From UBA947 sp031550975 (lineage in GTDB: Bacteria > Cyanobacteriota > Vampirovibrionia > Gastranaerophilales > Gastranaerophilaceae): a stretch of DNA of 64,000 nt. A program made the position numbers and the translations under genes. Numbering within the stretch: position 1 is the stretch's first letter; each line of letters opens with the position of its first letter. Under the pieces are notes generated by a model that saw nothing but the letters and a program-made list of their open reading frames with translations, did no database searches and was not told where the DNA came from. Shown here one piece after another: positions 52,697-62,420 of the stretch. Where the stretch lies: positions 38,659-102,658 of the forward strand of contig JAVBOC010000009.1 in the NCBI GenBank assembly GCA_031550975.1, in the 5' to 3' direction.

Positions 52697-55600
52697 TTAC
52701 TCTCTTTCTGTGATGCTCTCTGCCGGTTCATCGTTCGGAACTGCCATATAACCGACCGGAATGTAATGTGTTGGTTCTAAATCAAATTCAAAATTTAGCC
52801 CGTATTTTTTGGTGATGTAATCTGCTTGATTTATAAGAATTTCTGCTTGCGCATATCTTTGCTGGAACATTAATATTCTAAACATACTATACTTAAATAG
52901 CAAGAGGATATATTCGCTAAATGTATTATTCCGCTCTAATGTAATTAACGAGTTGTTTATAATCCCGTGAGCAACGTCGTATTTGCCCAATTTAACCTGC
53001 ATTTCGCCAATTAAATATTGCACGCCGTAAGAGAGCATCTCCATACCTTTTTCTTTAACAGACTTGATAAGCTCTTGGAAAATATTTTCTGCCTTCTCAT
53101 AAGTTCCAAGATTCATATAAGCATAGCCGATTAACAAATCGCAGAACGATTCAACCTGATGAAGCTCAAACATTTTGGCACAATTTTTTGCCTGATAAAT
53201 CCGCTGAGCAAACTCTGCAGGATTGTTAGCACACGACATAAATGCATCTATAATAAAGAAAATCGCAGCAGAAAACTTGTCGACTTCCGGCGGTTCCACA
53301 GGCTCAATAGCCGGCATATTTCCATGAATAAAGTCTTGCAGCGCAAGGAAGATACTGAAGGTTTCAGGAATCGCGCTAAATTGTTTACGCAAACCCTCAA
53401 AGACATCAAACGCATCTCCGCGCAATGACAACACGTTTGCAAAAACCACATAACCGACAGCATCAATAAGAATCGCTTTAAAATCGTCCATCTCAAAATT
53501 GTCCGGCTTTAAGGTTTCGAGTGATTCATCTTTAACATAAGCCAACACTTTGGTTCCGATATCAAGACACTCATCAAGTTTTCCGCGGTTAAATAACACC
53601 TGAACATAAACAAGCTGTATCAGGAAAAAATAACTGTTAAACTCAGGCATTTCAGGGTCAATTGCCTCTGTCGGAAGCAACGACATAACGCGGTGAGTCA
53701 ATTCTTCTGCCTGGGCGTAATCTCCTGCAACCAAGCATCCTGAAATCATTTTATTACACAGCGCAAGAATTCTGTCTTTATTTTCAGCAGATGAAAGACT
53801 CTCTAACACAGACATGACAAGCTTTTCATTTTTTTGCGGGTCGTACATACTCAGGTTACCCGAGATGTTTTCGTACAACTGGAGTTTATATTCCTGAGTC
53901 GCCTCCAATAATTCAGCGTCTTCTTCTGCATCAAGCAATTCAATAATCTTGCCCACACAATTTAAATACGCGCTCATATCCCCGAGAGAAAGAGTAATCT
54001 GTGCCAGCGCTTCCCATTGCCCGCGCTCTGCGTGAGTTTCACCCGCCAGGTTATATAATTCTGCTTTCATCACAGATGGCATAACATTATCGCAAACTTT
54101 TTCTAACAACTCGGCTGCAACTTCTTTTAAGTATTTTTTGCCCGCGCATTCAAGCATGTTTTTTCTGAGCAGATTGTAGTTTGAGAAATACAAGCAGTTA
54201 TTGTACAAATAAGCGTAACCCATCTCTTCAAGCTGTTCAATAATTTCGTTAGGTTTTTCAAACCCAAGCGCTTTAATTGTTTCTAAATCAATACGCGTTC
54301 CCAAAAGCACAACCGACAAGAGGAATCTGAAAAGTTCCTTGTTGTCTTTCATTATATCTAATCTGCGCTTAACAAGGTTATCAAGGTTTGACGGGATAAT
54401 TACCGTTTTGCCCTGACCTGCTTCGACACTGTCATCCATAAGTATAAACACTTCGGACTCCAGCAAATACTGAAGCGCAAAATCCACATAGAGCATACTT
54501 CCGCAAGAATATTTCATAACTCTGTGGAAGTAGAAATTGTCCAAAACATTTCTGTAGAAATCTTTGTTCGCGTCAACCAATCTGGCAATCGGCGCAGGTT
54601 TCAGGTTAATTTCCGTATAATAAGGTTTTGAAAGCAAGTAATGCGACTGTTTATGCAGCGAAAAATCTGTGCTATGAGTGAGAATCCAGCTTATCTCTAA
54701 ATCTTCAAGCGCACCCATCAAGTGCCTCATCGCCTCATGAGAGCTGTCATCAATCTTATCAAAATCTTCAATGATAATAAGCGTATTTGGGATTACCTGA
54801 AGCAGCGTCAGGAAAATATCAAAATAAATATATTTTGTTTCTTCATTGAATTCGCGCTCATTCAAACAAATCAAATCCTTGACCAAACCGTCCGGATCCA
54901 TTGCACTAAACATAGAAAAGTCGTTATGCGCAAAAAGTTTTTGCGAAACAGCGTACTCAAAAACCGTCGCGATAAACTCTCTAAAGAAACCGTACGGAGC
55001 GTATTTCATCTCGCTGTGGCAAGTGATTGGGATAATGTTGTTGTACAAATTTAAGCCGTAAATTTCGCCGATTAATTTGGCTGAATATGGCTTATACAAC
55101 TGCGGAGTCTTGAGTGCTATGATTCCTTTCGGAATCGCTTTTAATTTCTCGGCAATATTATCAAACACGTCAATGTTTTCCACCCGTTGGAAATCACAGT
55201 TAATCTCTTCAAAATTAATCGTTTCAATATCATAAATCTCATCCGGGTCGTCCGGCAAATCAGCCTTGTTTAACTCTTGCCAATCGGTCTGCTCCTGTTC
55301 TTCAATCATTTTTGAAATAAACTCAGGAATTTCCGGTTTTTCTTCATCCTTTTCAGACTCAAATTCCGGACGCACAATATCTTTTACATCAAGTTCGTAA
55401 TACATTACCATCTGATCGTTAACCATAACAGCATTCAACGGTGCAAGGCTGTAGTGTTTTTCAAGCGCAGATTGCACATCAGGGTCAGTCAAAACCTGGA
55501 AGGTATTAAGAACTTTTTCTTTTTTGTCCTTGGCATCAAGTTCAAGCAGGCTGATATTTAACGCCGCTTTGTAATCATTCGGATTGGATTTCACACTGCG

Positions 55601-56170
55601 TTTAATCAAAAACATATTACAGCGAACGTTAGTATTTTTACGCTTTGAAAGCTTCGCGTTCATCGTCGTGATTTTGTTCAAAATCTCAATCGCGCCTTCG
55701 ACAGCTTCATTCGCCGAGCTGCTAAACGTATATGCTTTGTTAAATCTTATAACATAAGTGCTGCCAAAGACCTGACGGCGCAGCTTAGCAGACTTAGCAT
55801 AACTTGTAATGATATTTTCTAAATTCGCTTTGAACTTATTAAACGCCTGAATAGAATCGCCTAAGACAGTTTTCATCTCACTAAGGTTAGGGAAATCTAT
55901 CGTAAGCATTACAAAATCATCGGTGTTGGATTCATTAAAAATTACACTGTGCTCAAGACTGAACGCACAAGCTCTACATTTTTTCGTAAACGTTTGGTTG
56001 ATTTTACCGCACTTGTGGCATTTTGTAATGATGACGTAACCGCACTTTCTGCAGGTGTTACTCTCGTTAACACTCTTGCAAATCGGGCAGATTAATTTAA
56101 GCACCTTCTTACAATTTGGGCAGACGGTGGCTTTATCATCAATATCTAAACCGCATTTAGGACATTCCAT
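52697..56170 (-). CDS. Zinc-ribbon / cyclase-like / STAND-like ATPase / TPR multidomain protein
   Basis: 1157 residues. The first ~70 hold six CxxC pairs (C3/6, 17/20, 28/31, 40/43, 51/54, 65/68), i.e. about three zinc ribbons. Residues about 85-220 resemble a class III nucleotide cyclase, but only one metal Asp (D92) is plain; GST (136-138) stands where GDG is expected. An ATPase-like domain follows with Walker B-like TLIIIEDFDKID (about 460-470) but no GxxxxGK P-loop. The C-terminal ~450 residues are TPR-like helices. It is probably a degenerate regulatory scaffold. glgA follows after 3 bp. The start is leaderless: TATAAT lies 6 nt upstream. Confidence 0.8.
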   Translation of the reverse strand: MECPKCGLDIDDKATVCPNCKKVLKLICPICKSVNESNTCRKCGYVIITKCHKCGKINQTFTKKCRACAFSLEHSVIFNESNTDDFVMLTIDFPNLSEMKTVLGDSIQAFNKFKANLENIITSYAKSAKLRRQVFGSTYVIRFNKAYTFSSSANEAVEGAIEILNKITTMNAKLSKRKNTNVRCNMFLIKRSVKSNPNDYKAALNISLLELDAKDKKEKVLNTFQVLTDPDVQSALEKHYSLAPLNAVMVNDQMVMYYELDVKDIVRPEFESEKDEEKPEIPEFISKMIEEQEQTDWQELNKADLPDDPDEIYDIETINFEEINCDFQRVENIDVFDNIAEKLKAIPKGIIALKTPQLYKPYSAKLIGEIYGLNLYNNIIPITCHSEMKYAPYGFFREFIATVFEYAVSQKLFAHNDFSMFSAMDPDGLVKDLICLNEREFNEETKYIYFDIFLTLLQVIPNTLIIIEDFDKIDDSSHEAMRHLMGALEDLEISWILTHSTDFSLHKQSHYLLSKPYYTEINLKPAPIARLVDANKDFYRNVLDNFYFHRVMKYSCGSMLYVDFALQYLLESEVFILMDDSVEAGQGKTVIIPSNLDNLVKRRLDIMKDNKELFRFLLSVVLLGTRIDLETIKALGFEKPNEIIEQLEEMGYAYLYNNCLYFSNYNLLRKNMLECAGKKYLKEVAAELLEKVCDNVMPSVMKAELYNLAGETHAERGQWEALAQITLSLGDMSAYLNCVGKIIELLDAEEDAELLEATQEYKLQLYENISGNLSMYDPQKNEKLVMSVLESLSSAENKDRILALCNKMISGCLVAGDYAQAEELTHRVMSLLPTEAIDPEMPEFNSYFFLIQLVYVQVLFNRGKLDECLDIGTKVLAYVKDESLETLKPDNFEMDDFKAILIDAVGYVVFANVLSLRGDAFDVFEGLRKQFSAIPETFSIFLALQDFIHGNMPAIEPVEPPEVDKFSAAIFFIIDAFMSCANNPAEFAQRIYQAKNCAKMFELHQVESFCDLLIGYAYMNLGTYEKAENIFQELIKSVKEKGMEMLSYGVQYLIGEMQVKLGKYDVAHGIINNSLITLERNNTFSEYILLLFKYSMFRILMFQQRYAQAEILINQADYITKKYGLNFEFDLEPTHYIPVGYMAVPNDEPAESITERE

Positions 56171-56176
56171 GGCAAA

Positions 56177-56185
56177 ATTATACCA
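56177..56185 (-). promoter_or_regulatory. Extended -10 promoter of the 1157-residue gene, predicted leaderless
   Basis: On the minus strand TGG-TATAAT (56185-56177) ends exactly 6 nt before ATG 56170. It overlaps the stop codon of dapL, so the downstream gene can be transcribed independently. Confidence 0.65.
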
Positions 56186-57359
56186 TGACTTTGTAAGAAA
56201 TTCCTGCTTTTTTCATACGATTAATACATTCACGCAAAGTTTCTGCATCTTTTGTCAATGCAATTCTGAAATAACCTTCGCCATATTCGCCGTAGCCGTT
56301 TCCAGGCGGCACTACGATGTGCGCATCATCAAGCATTTTTGTTACAAAAGATTCAGAGGTGTAGCCTTCCGGAACCGGCAGCCACAAATAGAAAGTCGCT
56401 TTTGACGGTTTAATATCCCATCCGAGTTCGCACAACCCCGCTTCCATAACGTCACGACGCCCTTGATACATTGAGTTTAAGTTGCTTATATAAGACGAAT
56501 CAACATCGTACGCTGCAGTTGCTGCGTCTTGAACGGCTTTAAATACACCGCTGTCGATGTTGTTTTTGATTGTTCCGAGCGCTTTGATTGCCGCTGCATT
56601 ACCCGCAACGAAACCAACCCTCCAGCCGGTCATGTTGTAAGATTTTGAATGTGAAAAGAACTCAATCGCGATGTCTTTTGCACCTTCAACCTGCAGCACT
56701 GACGGTGCAACATAACCATCATAGGTCATTTCGCAATAAGCTTGGTCATGACAAAGAAGGATGTCATATTTTTTACAAAATGCTACTGCTTTTTTGAAGA
56801 ATTCTAAATCCGCCGTCGCCCCTGTCGGGTTGTTCGGATAGTTTAAGAACATTAATTTTGATTTTTGCGCAACTTCCGGCGGGATTTTATCAAAATCAGG
56901 CAAGTATCCGTTTTCTTCCAAAAGCGGCATTTGGTAAGGTGTTCCGCCCGCAAAAATCGTTGCGTTCTTGTAAACAGGATAACCCGGATCCGGAACCAAC
57001 GTATAATCGCCTTCATCAACATAGGCAAAGAAAACGTGTGCAATTGCTTCTTTAGAACCGATGTTTGCTAAGACTTCAGTGTTAGCATCAATATCAACAC
57101 CAAAACGTTTTTTCATCCACTGCGCTGACGCTTTACGGAATTTTTCTGTGCCGTTGTATGGCGGATAGTCGTGGTTTGCAGGATTGTCGATTGCTTTGTG
57201 CATTTCCTCAACGACAGGCGCAAGCGTTGGGGTATCAGGATCGCCGATACCAAGGCTAATAATATCATGTCCTTTTGCACGCGCTTCCGCGATTTTTCTA
57301 TCTATTTCCGCAAACAAATACGGTGGAATTTTCTCTAAACGTTCTGAAACTTTTGTCAT
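56178..57359 (-). CDS. dapL: LL-diaminopimelate aminotransferase (class I/II aminotransferase)
   Basis: 393 residues, PLP-dependent. ANIGSKEAIAHV, the YPNNPTGA block and the PLP lysine in SHSKSYNMTGWRVG match LL-DAP aminotransferases of Cyanobacteria, plants and Chlamydiae, which make LL-diaminopimelate for lysine and peptidoglycan directly from tetrahydrodipicolinate. A related aspartate/alanine aminotransferase role cannot be fully excluded. AAGGAG precedes the ATG. The next gene's promoter overlaps its stop. Confidence 0.82.
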   Translation of the reverse strand: MTKVSERLEKIPPYLFAEIDRKIAEARAKGHDIISLGIGDPDTPTLAPVVEEMHKAIDNPANHDYPPYNGTEKFRKASAQWMKKRFGVDIDANTEVLANIGSKEAIAHVFFAYVDEGDYTLVPDPGYPVYKNATIFAGGTPYQMPLLEENGYLPDFDKIPPEVAQKSKLMFLNYPNNPTGATADLEFFKKAVAFCKKYDILLCHDQAYCEMTYDGYVAPSVLQVEGAKDIAIEFFSHSKSYNMTGWRVGFVAGNAAAIKALGTIKNNIDSGVFKAVQDAATAAYDVDSSYISNLNSMYQGRRDVMEAGLCELGWDIKPSKATFYLWLPVPEGYTSESFVTKMLDDAHIVVPPGNGYGEYGEGYFRIALTKDAETLRECINRMKKAGISYKVMV

Positions 57360-57389
57360 TTTTTCTACTCCTTAACATTTGTGTTTAAC

Positions 57390-57395
57390 TATAAT
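57390..57395 (+). promoter_or_regulatory. Candidate ruvB -10 box
   Basis: TATAAT, 12 nt upstream of the ATG at 57408. No TG extension or clear -35 was found. Confidence 0.4.
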
Positions 57396-57407
57396 TTTCA
57401 TGATACC

Positions 57408-58568
57408 ATGAAAGAACGAGCAAGACAAAATAAAATGCAAGCTTTTTGTTTTGCGAGCAAGAGAATTTCAAAAGACCGAAGGGCTTATGAATATAAGATG
57501 AGCATAATTTCAGACGACAATGATTTCATAGAAAAAACCGAACGCCAGCCTGTTGACCGCTCTAATGTACAGCCTGAGGCTTGTAATTTTGACCGGAATT
57601 TTGAAAATTGCATTCGCCCGAAAAGCTTTGACACCTACATCGGACAAGGCGCACTGAAAGAAACTTTGAAAATCTCAATCGCGGCAGCAAAAAAGCGCGA
57701 AATGCCGCTTGATCACCTGCTTTTTTATGGCCCTCCGGGATTGGGTAAAACAACGCTCGCCGGGGTTATCGCTGAGCAAATGGGAGTTGAGATTAAAATC
57801 ACATCAGCACCGGCGCTTGAGCGTCCACGCGATATTATCGGAATCTTGATGTCTCTTAAACCCGGGGAAATCCTGTTTATCGACGAAATCCACCGTCTAA
57901 ATAAAGTTGCTGAAGAAATCCTCTATCCTGCGATGGAAGATTTTTTCCTTGACATGACAACCGGCAAAAGCCAAACAGTAAAGACTTTACGCTTGGAATT
58001 GCCAAAATTCACTCTAATTGGTGCAACAACAAAAGCCGGGGAGCTCTCGGGTCCGTTGCGCGATCGTTTTGGGATAATTCACCGACTTGAATTTTATACA
58101 GAAGAAGAACTCGCACAAGTTGTTAAACGCACAGCGGGGATTTTAGATATAGAAATTAACGAAGAAGGCGCTTCAGCAATCGCTCGCCGCTCACGTGGAA
58201 CACCTCGTATCGCAAACCGTTTGGTCAAACGCGTTTCAGACTTTGCTTTAGTCAAACACGACGGGAAAATCACCAAAAAAGTTGCAGAAAAATCTCTCGA
58301 TACATTAAAAATTGACCACTACGGACTTGATAACACCGACCGCACATTGCTAAAACTCATTATTGAAAAATACGACGGCGGCCCTGTCGGAATCGAAACA
58401 ATCGCAGCCGCAATCGGCGAAGATGTGCGCACAATTGAGGATGTTTGCGAACCATACTTATTACAAGCGGGCTTGCTCCAGCGAACTCCACGCGGCAGAA
58501 AGGTTTCCCCTATGGCTTGCCGCCACTTGGGTTATAAAAATCTACAAGAACAACAGAGTTTATTTTGA
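57408..58568 (+). CDS. ruvB: Holliday-junction branch-migration helicase RuvB
   Basis: 386 residues from ATG 57408. Walker A GPPGLGKTT, Walker B LFIDEIHRLN, RFGIIHRLEFY and the C-terminal winged-helix PRGR region. It drives branch migration with RuvA. RuvB normally starts close to the ENCIRPKSFDTYIGQ block; the first ~65 residues here are atypical, so ATG 57498 is a strong alternative start. No ruvA or ruvC is adjacent. Confidence 0.95.
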   Translation: MKERARQNKMQAFCFASKRISKDRRAYEYKMSIISDDNDFIEKTERQPVDRSNVQPEACNFDRNFENCIRPKSFDTYIGQGALKETLKISIAAAKKREMPLDHLLFYGPPGLGKTTLAGVIAEQMGVEIKITSAPALERPRDIIGILMSLKPGEILFIDEIHRLNKVAEEILYPAMEDFFLDMTTGKSQTVKTLRLELPKFTLIGATTKAGELSGPLRDRFGIIHRLEFYTEEELAQVVKRTAGILDIEINEEGASAIARRSRGTPRIANRLVKRVSDFALVKHDGKITKKVAEKSLDTLKIDHYGLDNTDRTLLKLIIEKYDGGPVGIETIAAAIGEDVRTIEDVCEPYLLQAGLLQRTPRGRKVSPMACRHLGYKNLQEQQSLF

Positions 58569-58569
58569 T

Positions 58570-59718
58570 ATGAGATATTTTTTAATCATACTTGCAATGC
58601 TTATAGGGCTTGGTGTGCCGACCATGGCGGACGAAGCAAAACAAAGCAACTATCCTTCCGCATCCGGCATAATTGAGGATGCTCATTATGAAGACGCCGA
58701 CGACATCCCTGACAAAAGCAATTTAAAAAACACCAAACAAACCGTTGTTGTTAGAGTTACATCGGGGAAATTCAAAGGCGCAAAGCGGATTGTTGATAAC
58801 ATGCTCACCGGAAACCCTGCCTACGACATTAATTTATCCAAAGGCGACCGCGTAATCCTACACGTTGAAGCGCTTTCAGAGATTGTCGCAACTGACGAAG
58901 ATGTGAATTTCTACATCGCAGACGTAAAACGCGACGACAGCCTATTGCTTTATGCAGGAATATTTTTCACTTTGCTATTAATCATCGGGCGTAAAAAAGG
59001 CTTGAGCGCGCTGGTTTCTATCGTGGCGACAACAGGTTTAATCTTTGCGGTCCTTGTCCCGATGATTTTAAACGGGCTTTGCCCGATAGCTTCGGCTTCT
59101 TTTGTGGCAGCGCTTTCGACTTTAATTACAATTTATCTTGTGGGCGGACTTAATTCAAAAAGCACCGCCGCTGTTTTGGGCGTAATTTTTAGTCTGGTGA
59201 TGGTCGCAATCCTTTCTATGGGTGCGATTGCACTCTCAAGCCTCACAGGATTTAACGGCGAAGAACCGATGTTCTTATATTCTGCCCGCCCTGACCTTGA
59301 TTTCAGGGGGATTTTATCCGCGTCTATGATTATTGCAGCCCTCGGAGCGCTTATGGACACTGGGATTTCCATCGCCAGCACCATCAACGAAATCTACGAA
59401 ACGGACAACTCTCTAACCATAAAACAACTTTTTACCTCCGGCATGAACGTGGGCAAAGATATCATCGGGACCATGTCAAACACATTGATTTTGGTCTATT
59501 TGGGGGCATCACTGCCACTGGCTTTGCTTTCATCAAACATTGATTTAAACAAATTTTTCAACCTTAATCAGGTCGCAACAGAAATCGCTTCCGCGCTCGT
59601 TGGCAGCATCGGAATCCTTGCCTGCGTTCCAATCACAGCAATAATTACAGCTTACCTTATCAAACGACGTGACACTGCAGAGTTTGAATTCCCCGAAGTC
59701 GAGCAGTCTGAAGAATAA
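58570..59718 (+). CDS. YibE/F-family membrane protein
   Basis: 382 residues. A signal peptide-like start (MRYFLIILAMLIGLGVPTMA) is followed by an extracytoplasmic domain of about 100 residues and about seven TM helices carrying the YibE/F signature (RGILSASMIIAALGALMDTGISIAS). Function is unknown. ATG 58570 lies 1 bp after the ruvB stop codon, so the two are co-transcribed. The longer upstream frame overlaps ruvB and is rejected. Confidence 0.88.
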   Translation: MRYFLIILAMLIGLGVPTMADEAKQSNYPSASGIIEDAHYEDADDIPDKSNLKNTKQTVVVRVTSGKFKGAKRIVDNMLTGNPAYDINLSKGDRVILHVEALSEIVATDEDVNFYIADVKRDDSLLLYAGIFFTLLLIIGRKKGLSALVSIVATTGLIFAVLVPMILNGLCPIASASFVAALSTLITIYLVGGLNSKSTAAVLGVIFSLVMVAILSMGAIALSSLTGFNGEEPMFLYSARPDLDFRGILSASMIIAALGALMDTGISIASTINEIYETDNSLTIKQLFTSGMNVGKDIIGTMSNTLILVYLGASLPLALLSSNIDLNKFFNLNQVATEIASALVGSIGILACVPITAIITAYLIKRRDTAEFEFPEVEQSEE

Positions 59719-59719
59719 T

Positions 59720-60988
59720 CTAGCAAGCGCCTGACGAACAAGCCTGTAACTTCAAGTCAGCGGCTTTGTCGGTTTGTTCCCAAGGGACTTTGATGTCGCT
59801 TCTGCCCATGTGGCCGTACGCCGCCAGCAGTTGGTAGAATTTACCACCATGCTTTGCAGGCAATCCGCGCAGGTCAAACCCGTTTATTATCGCTGCCGGA
59901 CGAAGGTCAAAGTTCTTGCTAACAAGTGCCGTCAAGTCATCATCAGAAATCTTACCTGTTCCGAAAGTATCGACTAAAACTGAAATTGGTTCAGCCACGC
60001 CAATTGCGTAAGCCAATTCAATTTCGCACTTTGACGCCAATCCTGCTGCAACAATATTTTTAGCAACATATCTTGCCGCGTAAGCCGCTGAACGGTCAAC
60101 TTTTGTAGGGTCTTTACCCGAAAAAGCTCCGCCGCCGTGACGTGACCAGCCGCCATAAGTATCTACGATTATTTTTCTTCCTGTTAAACCCGCGTCCCCT
60201 TGAGGACCGCCAACAACGAAGCGTCCTGACGGGTTAACGAGGATTTTAGTTTGGTCGTCCGGTTTGATTGTTTCGTTTACAAACACAGCGTCTATAACGT
60301 GTTTTTTAATATCGTTTTTAATTATTTCTTGAACTTTATGGTTGTCGCATTCGCCGTTAATTTCAGGGTCATGTTGGGTTGAAATCAAAACAGTGTGAAT
60401 TCTCGACGGCTTCCCATCAACATATTCCACTGTAACCTGCGATTTACCGTCCGGTCTTAAATAATTTACGATGCCTTGTTTTCTGACTTGAGCCAACCGA
60501 TAAGCCAATCTGTGCGCCAGACTTATGGCTAATGGCATCAATTCAGGGGTCTCATCGCACGCATAGCCAAACATAATTCCCTGGTCGCCCGCGCCGATAT
60601 CGTTGGTTTCTTGGGTTGAAGTATCAGCGTTATCACAGCGTGTTTCAAGCGCTTTATTAACCCCTCCTGCGATATCGCAAGACTGTTCATCAATACTTGT
60701 TAAAACCGCGCAAGTCTTATAATCGAACCCGCCGCCTTTTGAACCGTCGTAGCCGATATTTTGGATTGTGTTTCTCACAACCTGCGGAATATCAACATAG
60801 CAATCTGAAGTTATCTCGCCGCAAACAAGTGCCATACCTGTTGTTACGGTAGTTTCTGCCGCGACGCGAGATTGCGGATATTTTGTTAAAAACTCATCCA
60901 AAATCGCGTCTGAGATTTGGTCACAGACTTTGTCGGGGTGCCCTTCGGTAACTGATTCCGAAGTGAAAAGAAAATTTCTTCCACTCAT
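59720..60988 (-). CDS. metK: S-adenosylmethionine synthase
   Basis: 422 residues. GHPDKVCDQISDAILDE is motif 1 (ATP/Met binding), GAGDQGIMFGYACDET motif 2 and GGGAFSGKDPTKVDRS motif 3. It makes SAM from methionine and ATP. AAGGAG precedes the ATG. It lies tail-to-tail with the YibE/F gene, and an ~80-nt leader precedes it. Confidence 0.97.
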   Translation of the reverse strand: MSGRNFLFTSESVTEGHPDKVCDQISDAILDEFLTKYPQSRVAAETTVTTGMALVCGEITSDCYVDIPQVVRNTIQNIGYDGSKGGGFDYKTCAVLTSIDEQSCDIAGGVNKALETRCDNADTSTQETNDIGAGDQGIMFGYACDETPELMPLAISLAHRLAYRLAQVRKQGIVNYLRPDGKSQVTVEYVDGKPSRIHTVLISTQHDPEINGECDNHKVQEIIKNDIKKHVIDAVFVNETIKPDDQTKILVNPSGRFVVGGPQGDAGLTGRKIIVDTYGGWSRHGGGAFSGKDPTKVDRSAAYAARYVAKNIVAAGLASKCEIELAYAIGVAEPISVLVDTFGTGKISDDDLTALVSKNFDLRPAAIINGFDLRGLPAKHGGKFYQLLAAYGHMGRSDIKVPWEQTDKAADLKLQACSSGAC

Positions 60989-61103
60989 TAGTATTCTCCT
61001 TAATTTATAGTATCGCGCCTATATTGCGCCGGCGGTAAGTCTTTAAATTCCAACCCGCCACACTCTTTAAGGAAATTATATTTCATCCATAAACAAAAAG
61101 CAA
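60989..61103 (-). promoter_or_regulatory. metK promoter and structured leader
   Basis: TTGCTT (61103-61098), 17-bp spacer and TATAAT (61080-61075) give a start near 61068 and a leader of about 80 nt. The leader holds GGCGG...CCGCC and a TATAG...CTATA hairpin just before AAGGAG; an alternative GCGC...GCGC pairing competes with it. This is a plausible cis-regulatory element, but I cannot match it to a known SAM-riboswitch class. Confidence 0.5.
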
Positions 61104-61107
61104 ATTG

Positions 61108-61674
61108 TTAATGTTTAATGTGTTTTTTTGCGCAATCAAACATCGCTGAAACCAGCGCCGCGTTTGAATAAATATTCATGCCGCCGGCTTCTAAAACCTG
61201 CTTCATGCGCCTTTCCCAAATACCGTAAATATCTTCTTGGGACAAATCAAGCACCTGCGCAATCATGCTAAGTTCTTTATAATCAACCGGCACAGGCAAA
61301 GCTCCGCGAAGCATATCAACTATATCAAGCCTTTTCTTACGCGGGAACGCACGTAAGAAGTTCACAACGCTGATGTTTTTTTCTTTCATCGCATCGCGAA
61401 AAAATTCAACGCTTTCTTCGACCAAAACCGGTTCTTGAGGAATTTTGTATTCCTCAAATTCATCCGGCTCAATCTCCATCACCGCTGCAATGCGCTCTAG
61501 CGTCGTACTGCGTGTGGAGAACGGAATCGAATTGTCAATCAAATTGTAGACATACGAAAGTGTGACGCCAATCATTTCAGCGAAATCTTTTTTATGAAGC
61601 GCATTTTTTCCTAAGAACCGCGCTACTTTCTCGGAACTCTTTTCCTGTATTATCTGTTTGGTTTTATTTTTCAT
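61108..61674 (-). CDS. HTH XRE-family transcriptional regulator-like protein
   Basis: 188 residues. A helix-turn-helix of XRE type lies at about residues 27-75 (KKDFAEMIGVTLSYVYNLID), and a second helical region of about 100 residues has no recognised motif. It lies upstream of metK on the same strand, with the metK promoter just beyond its stop codon. GAGGA precedes the ATG. The target is unknown. Confidence 0.75.
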   Translation of the reverse strand: MKNKTKQIIQEKSSEKVARFLGKNALHKKDFAEMIGVTLSYVYNLIDNSIPFSTRSTTLERIAAVMEIEPDEFEEYKIPQEPVLVEESVEFFRDAMKEKNISVVNFLRAFPRKKRLDIVDMLRGALPVPVDYKELSMIAQVLDLSQEDIYGIWERRMKQVLEAGGMNIYSNAALVSAMFDCAKKHIKH

Positions 61675-61846
61675 TATGAAATCCTCGTACTGTCGCGCTT
61701 TTATTAGTTAGCTGCACTGTATTTACCCCAAAATAAACCGCTTTAGACTTTTTGTTGAGCGTTCGTTAGGTAAATCAGGTTGGTAATTTATATTTGTTAT
61801 AAAATAATAAAAGACGCTTAGATGTTCGAAAGGTTAACAACATATA

Positions 61847-62410
61847 ATGAAGCTCATAATAGGACTCGGAAATATTGGCGATAAGTATACTTTCACACGG
61901 CACAACGTGGGTTTTATGGTGCTGGATAAATGGGCTATGGAAGTAGGGGTAACATTCAAAGAAGATAAGAAATTTAAGAGCTTGATAGCTAAAATTAACA
62001 ATTCAACACAAGCGGAAGATATTCTGCTTGTTAAACCCACTACTTTTATGAATCTTTCGGGGGAAGCTGTCCGTGCGGTTATGGATTATTACAAGGTTGA
62101 TGTAAACGATATTATTGTTATTTACGACGATATTGCACTGGATTTAGGTGTTGTAAGATTCCGCGCAGAAGGCTCTGACGGCGGACATAACGGGATTAAG
62201 TCAATCATTAAACACCTTGGGACAAAGAAGTTTGCTAGGCTAAAAATAGGTATCGGGCCGCAGCCGCCAATTCCGTCAGAAAGTTTTGTTCTGCAAAATT
62301 TTGCCAAAGACCAGCACGATACGCTAAAGGCGGTCTTGAAAAAATCTATTGAAGCGGTAGAATATTACTTAAACAACGGCTTGGAGAAAGCGCAAAACTT
62401 ATACAATTAA
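61847..62410 (+). CDS. pth: Peptidyl-tRNA hydrolase
   Basis: 187 residues. Recycles peptidyl-tRNA released from ribosomes. Catalytic H19 lies in TRHNVGFMVLD, with KPTTFMNLSGEAV and SDGGHNGIKSIIKHLGT. GAAAGG stands about 13 nt upstream. A chimeric B/C repeat follows. Confidence 0.96.
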   Translation: MKLIIGLGNIGDKYTFTRHNVGFMVLDKWAMEVGVTFKEDKKFKSLIAKINNSTQAEDILLVKPTTFMNLSGEAVRAVMDYYKVDVNDIIVIYDDIALDLGVVRFRAEGSDGGHNGIKSIIKHLGTKKFARLKIGIGPQPPIPSESFVLQNFAKDQHDTLKAVLKKSIEAVEYYLNNGLEKAQNLYN

Positions 62411-62420
62411 TAACCACTTT

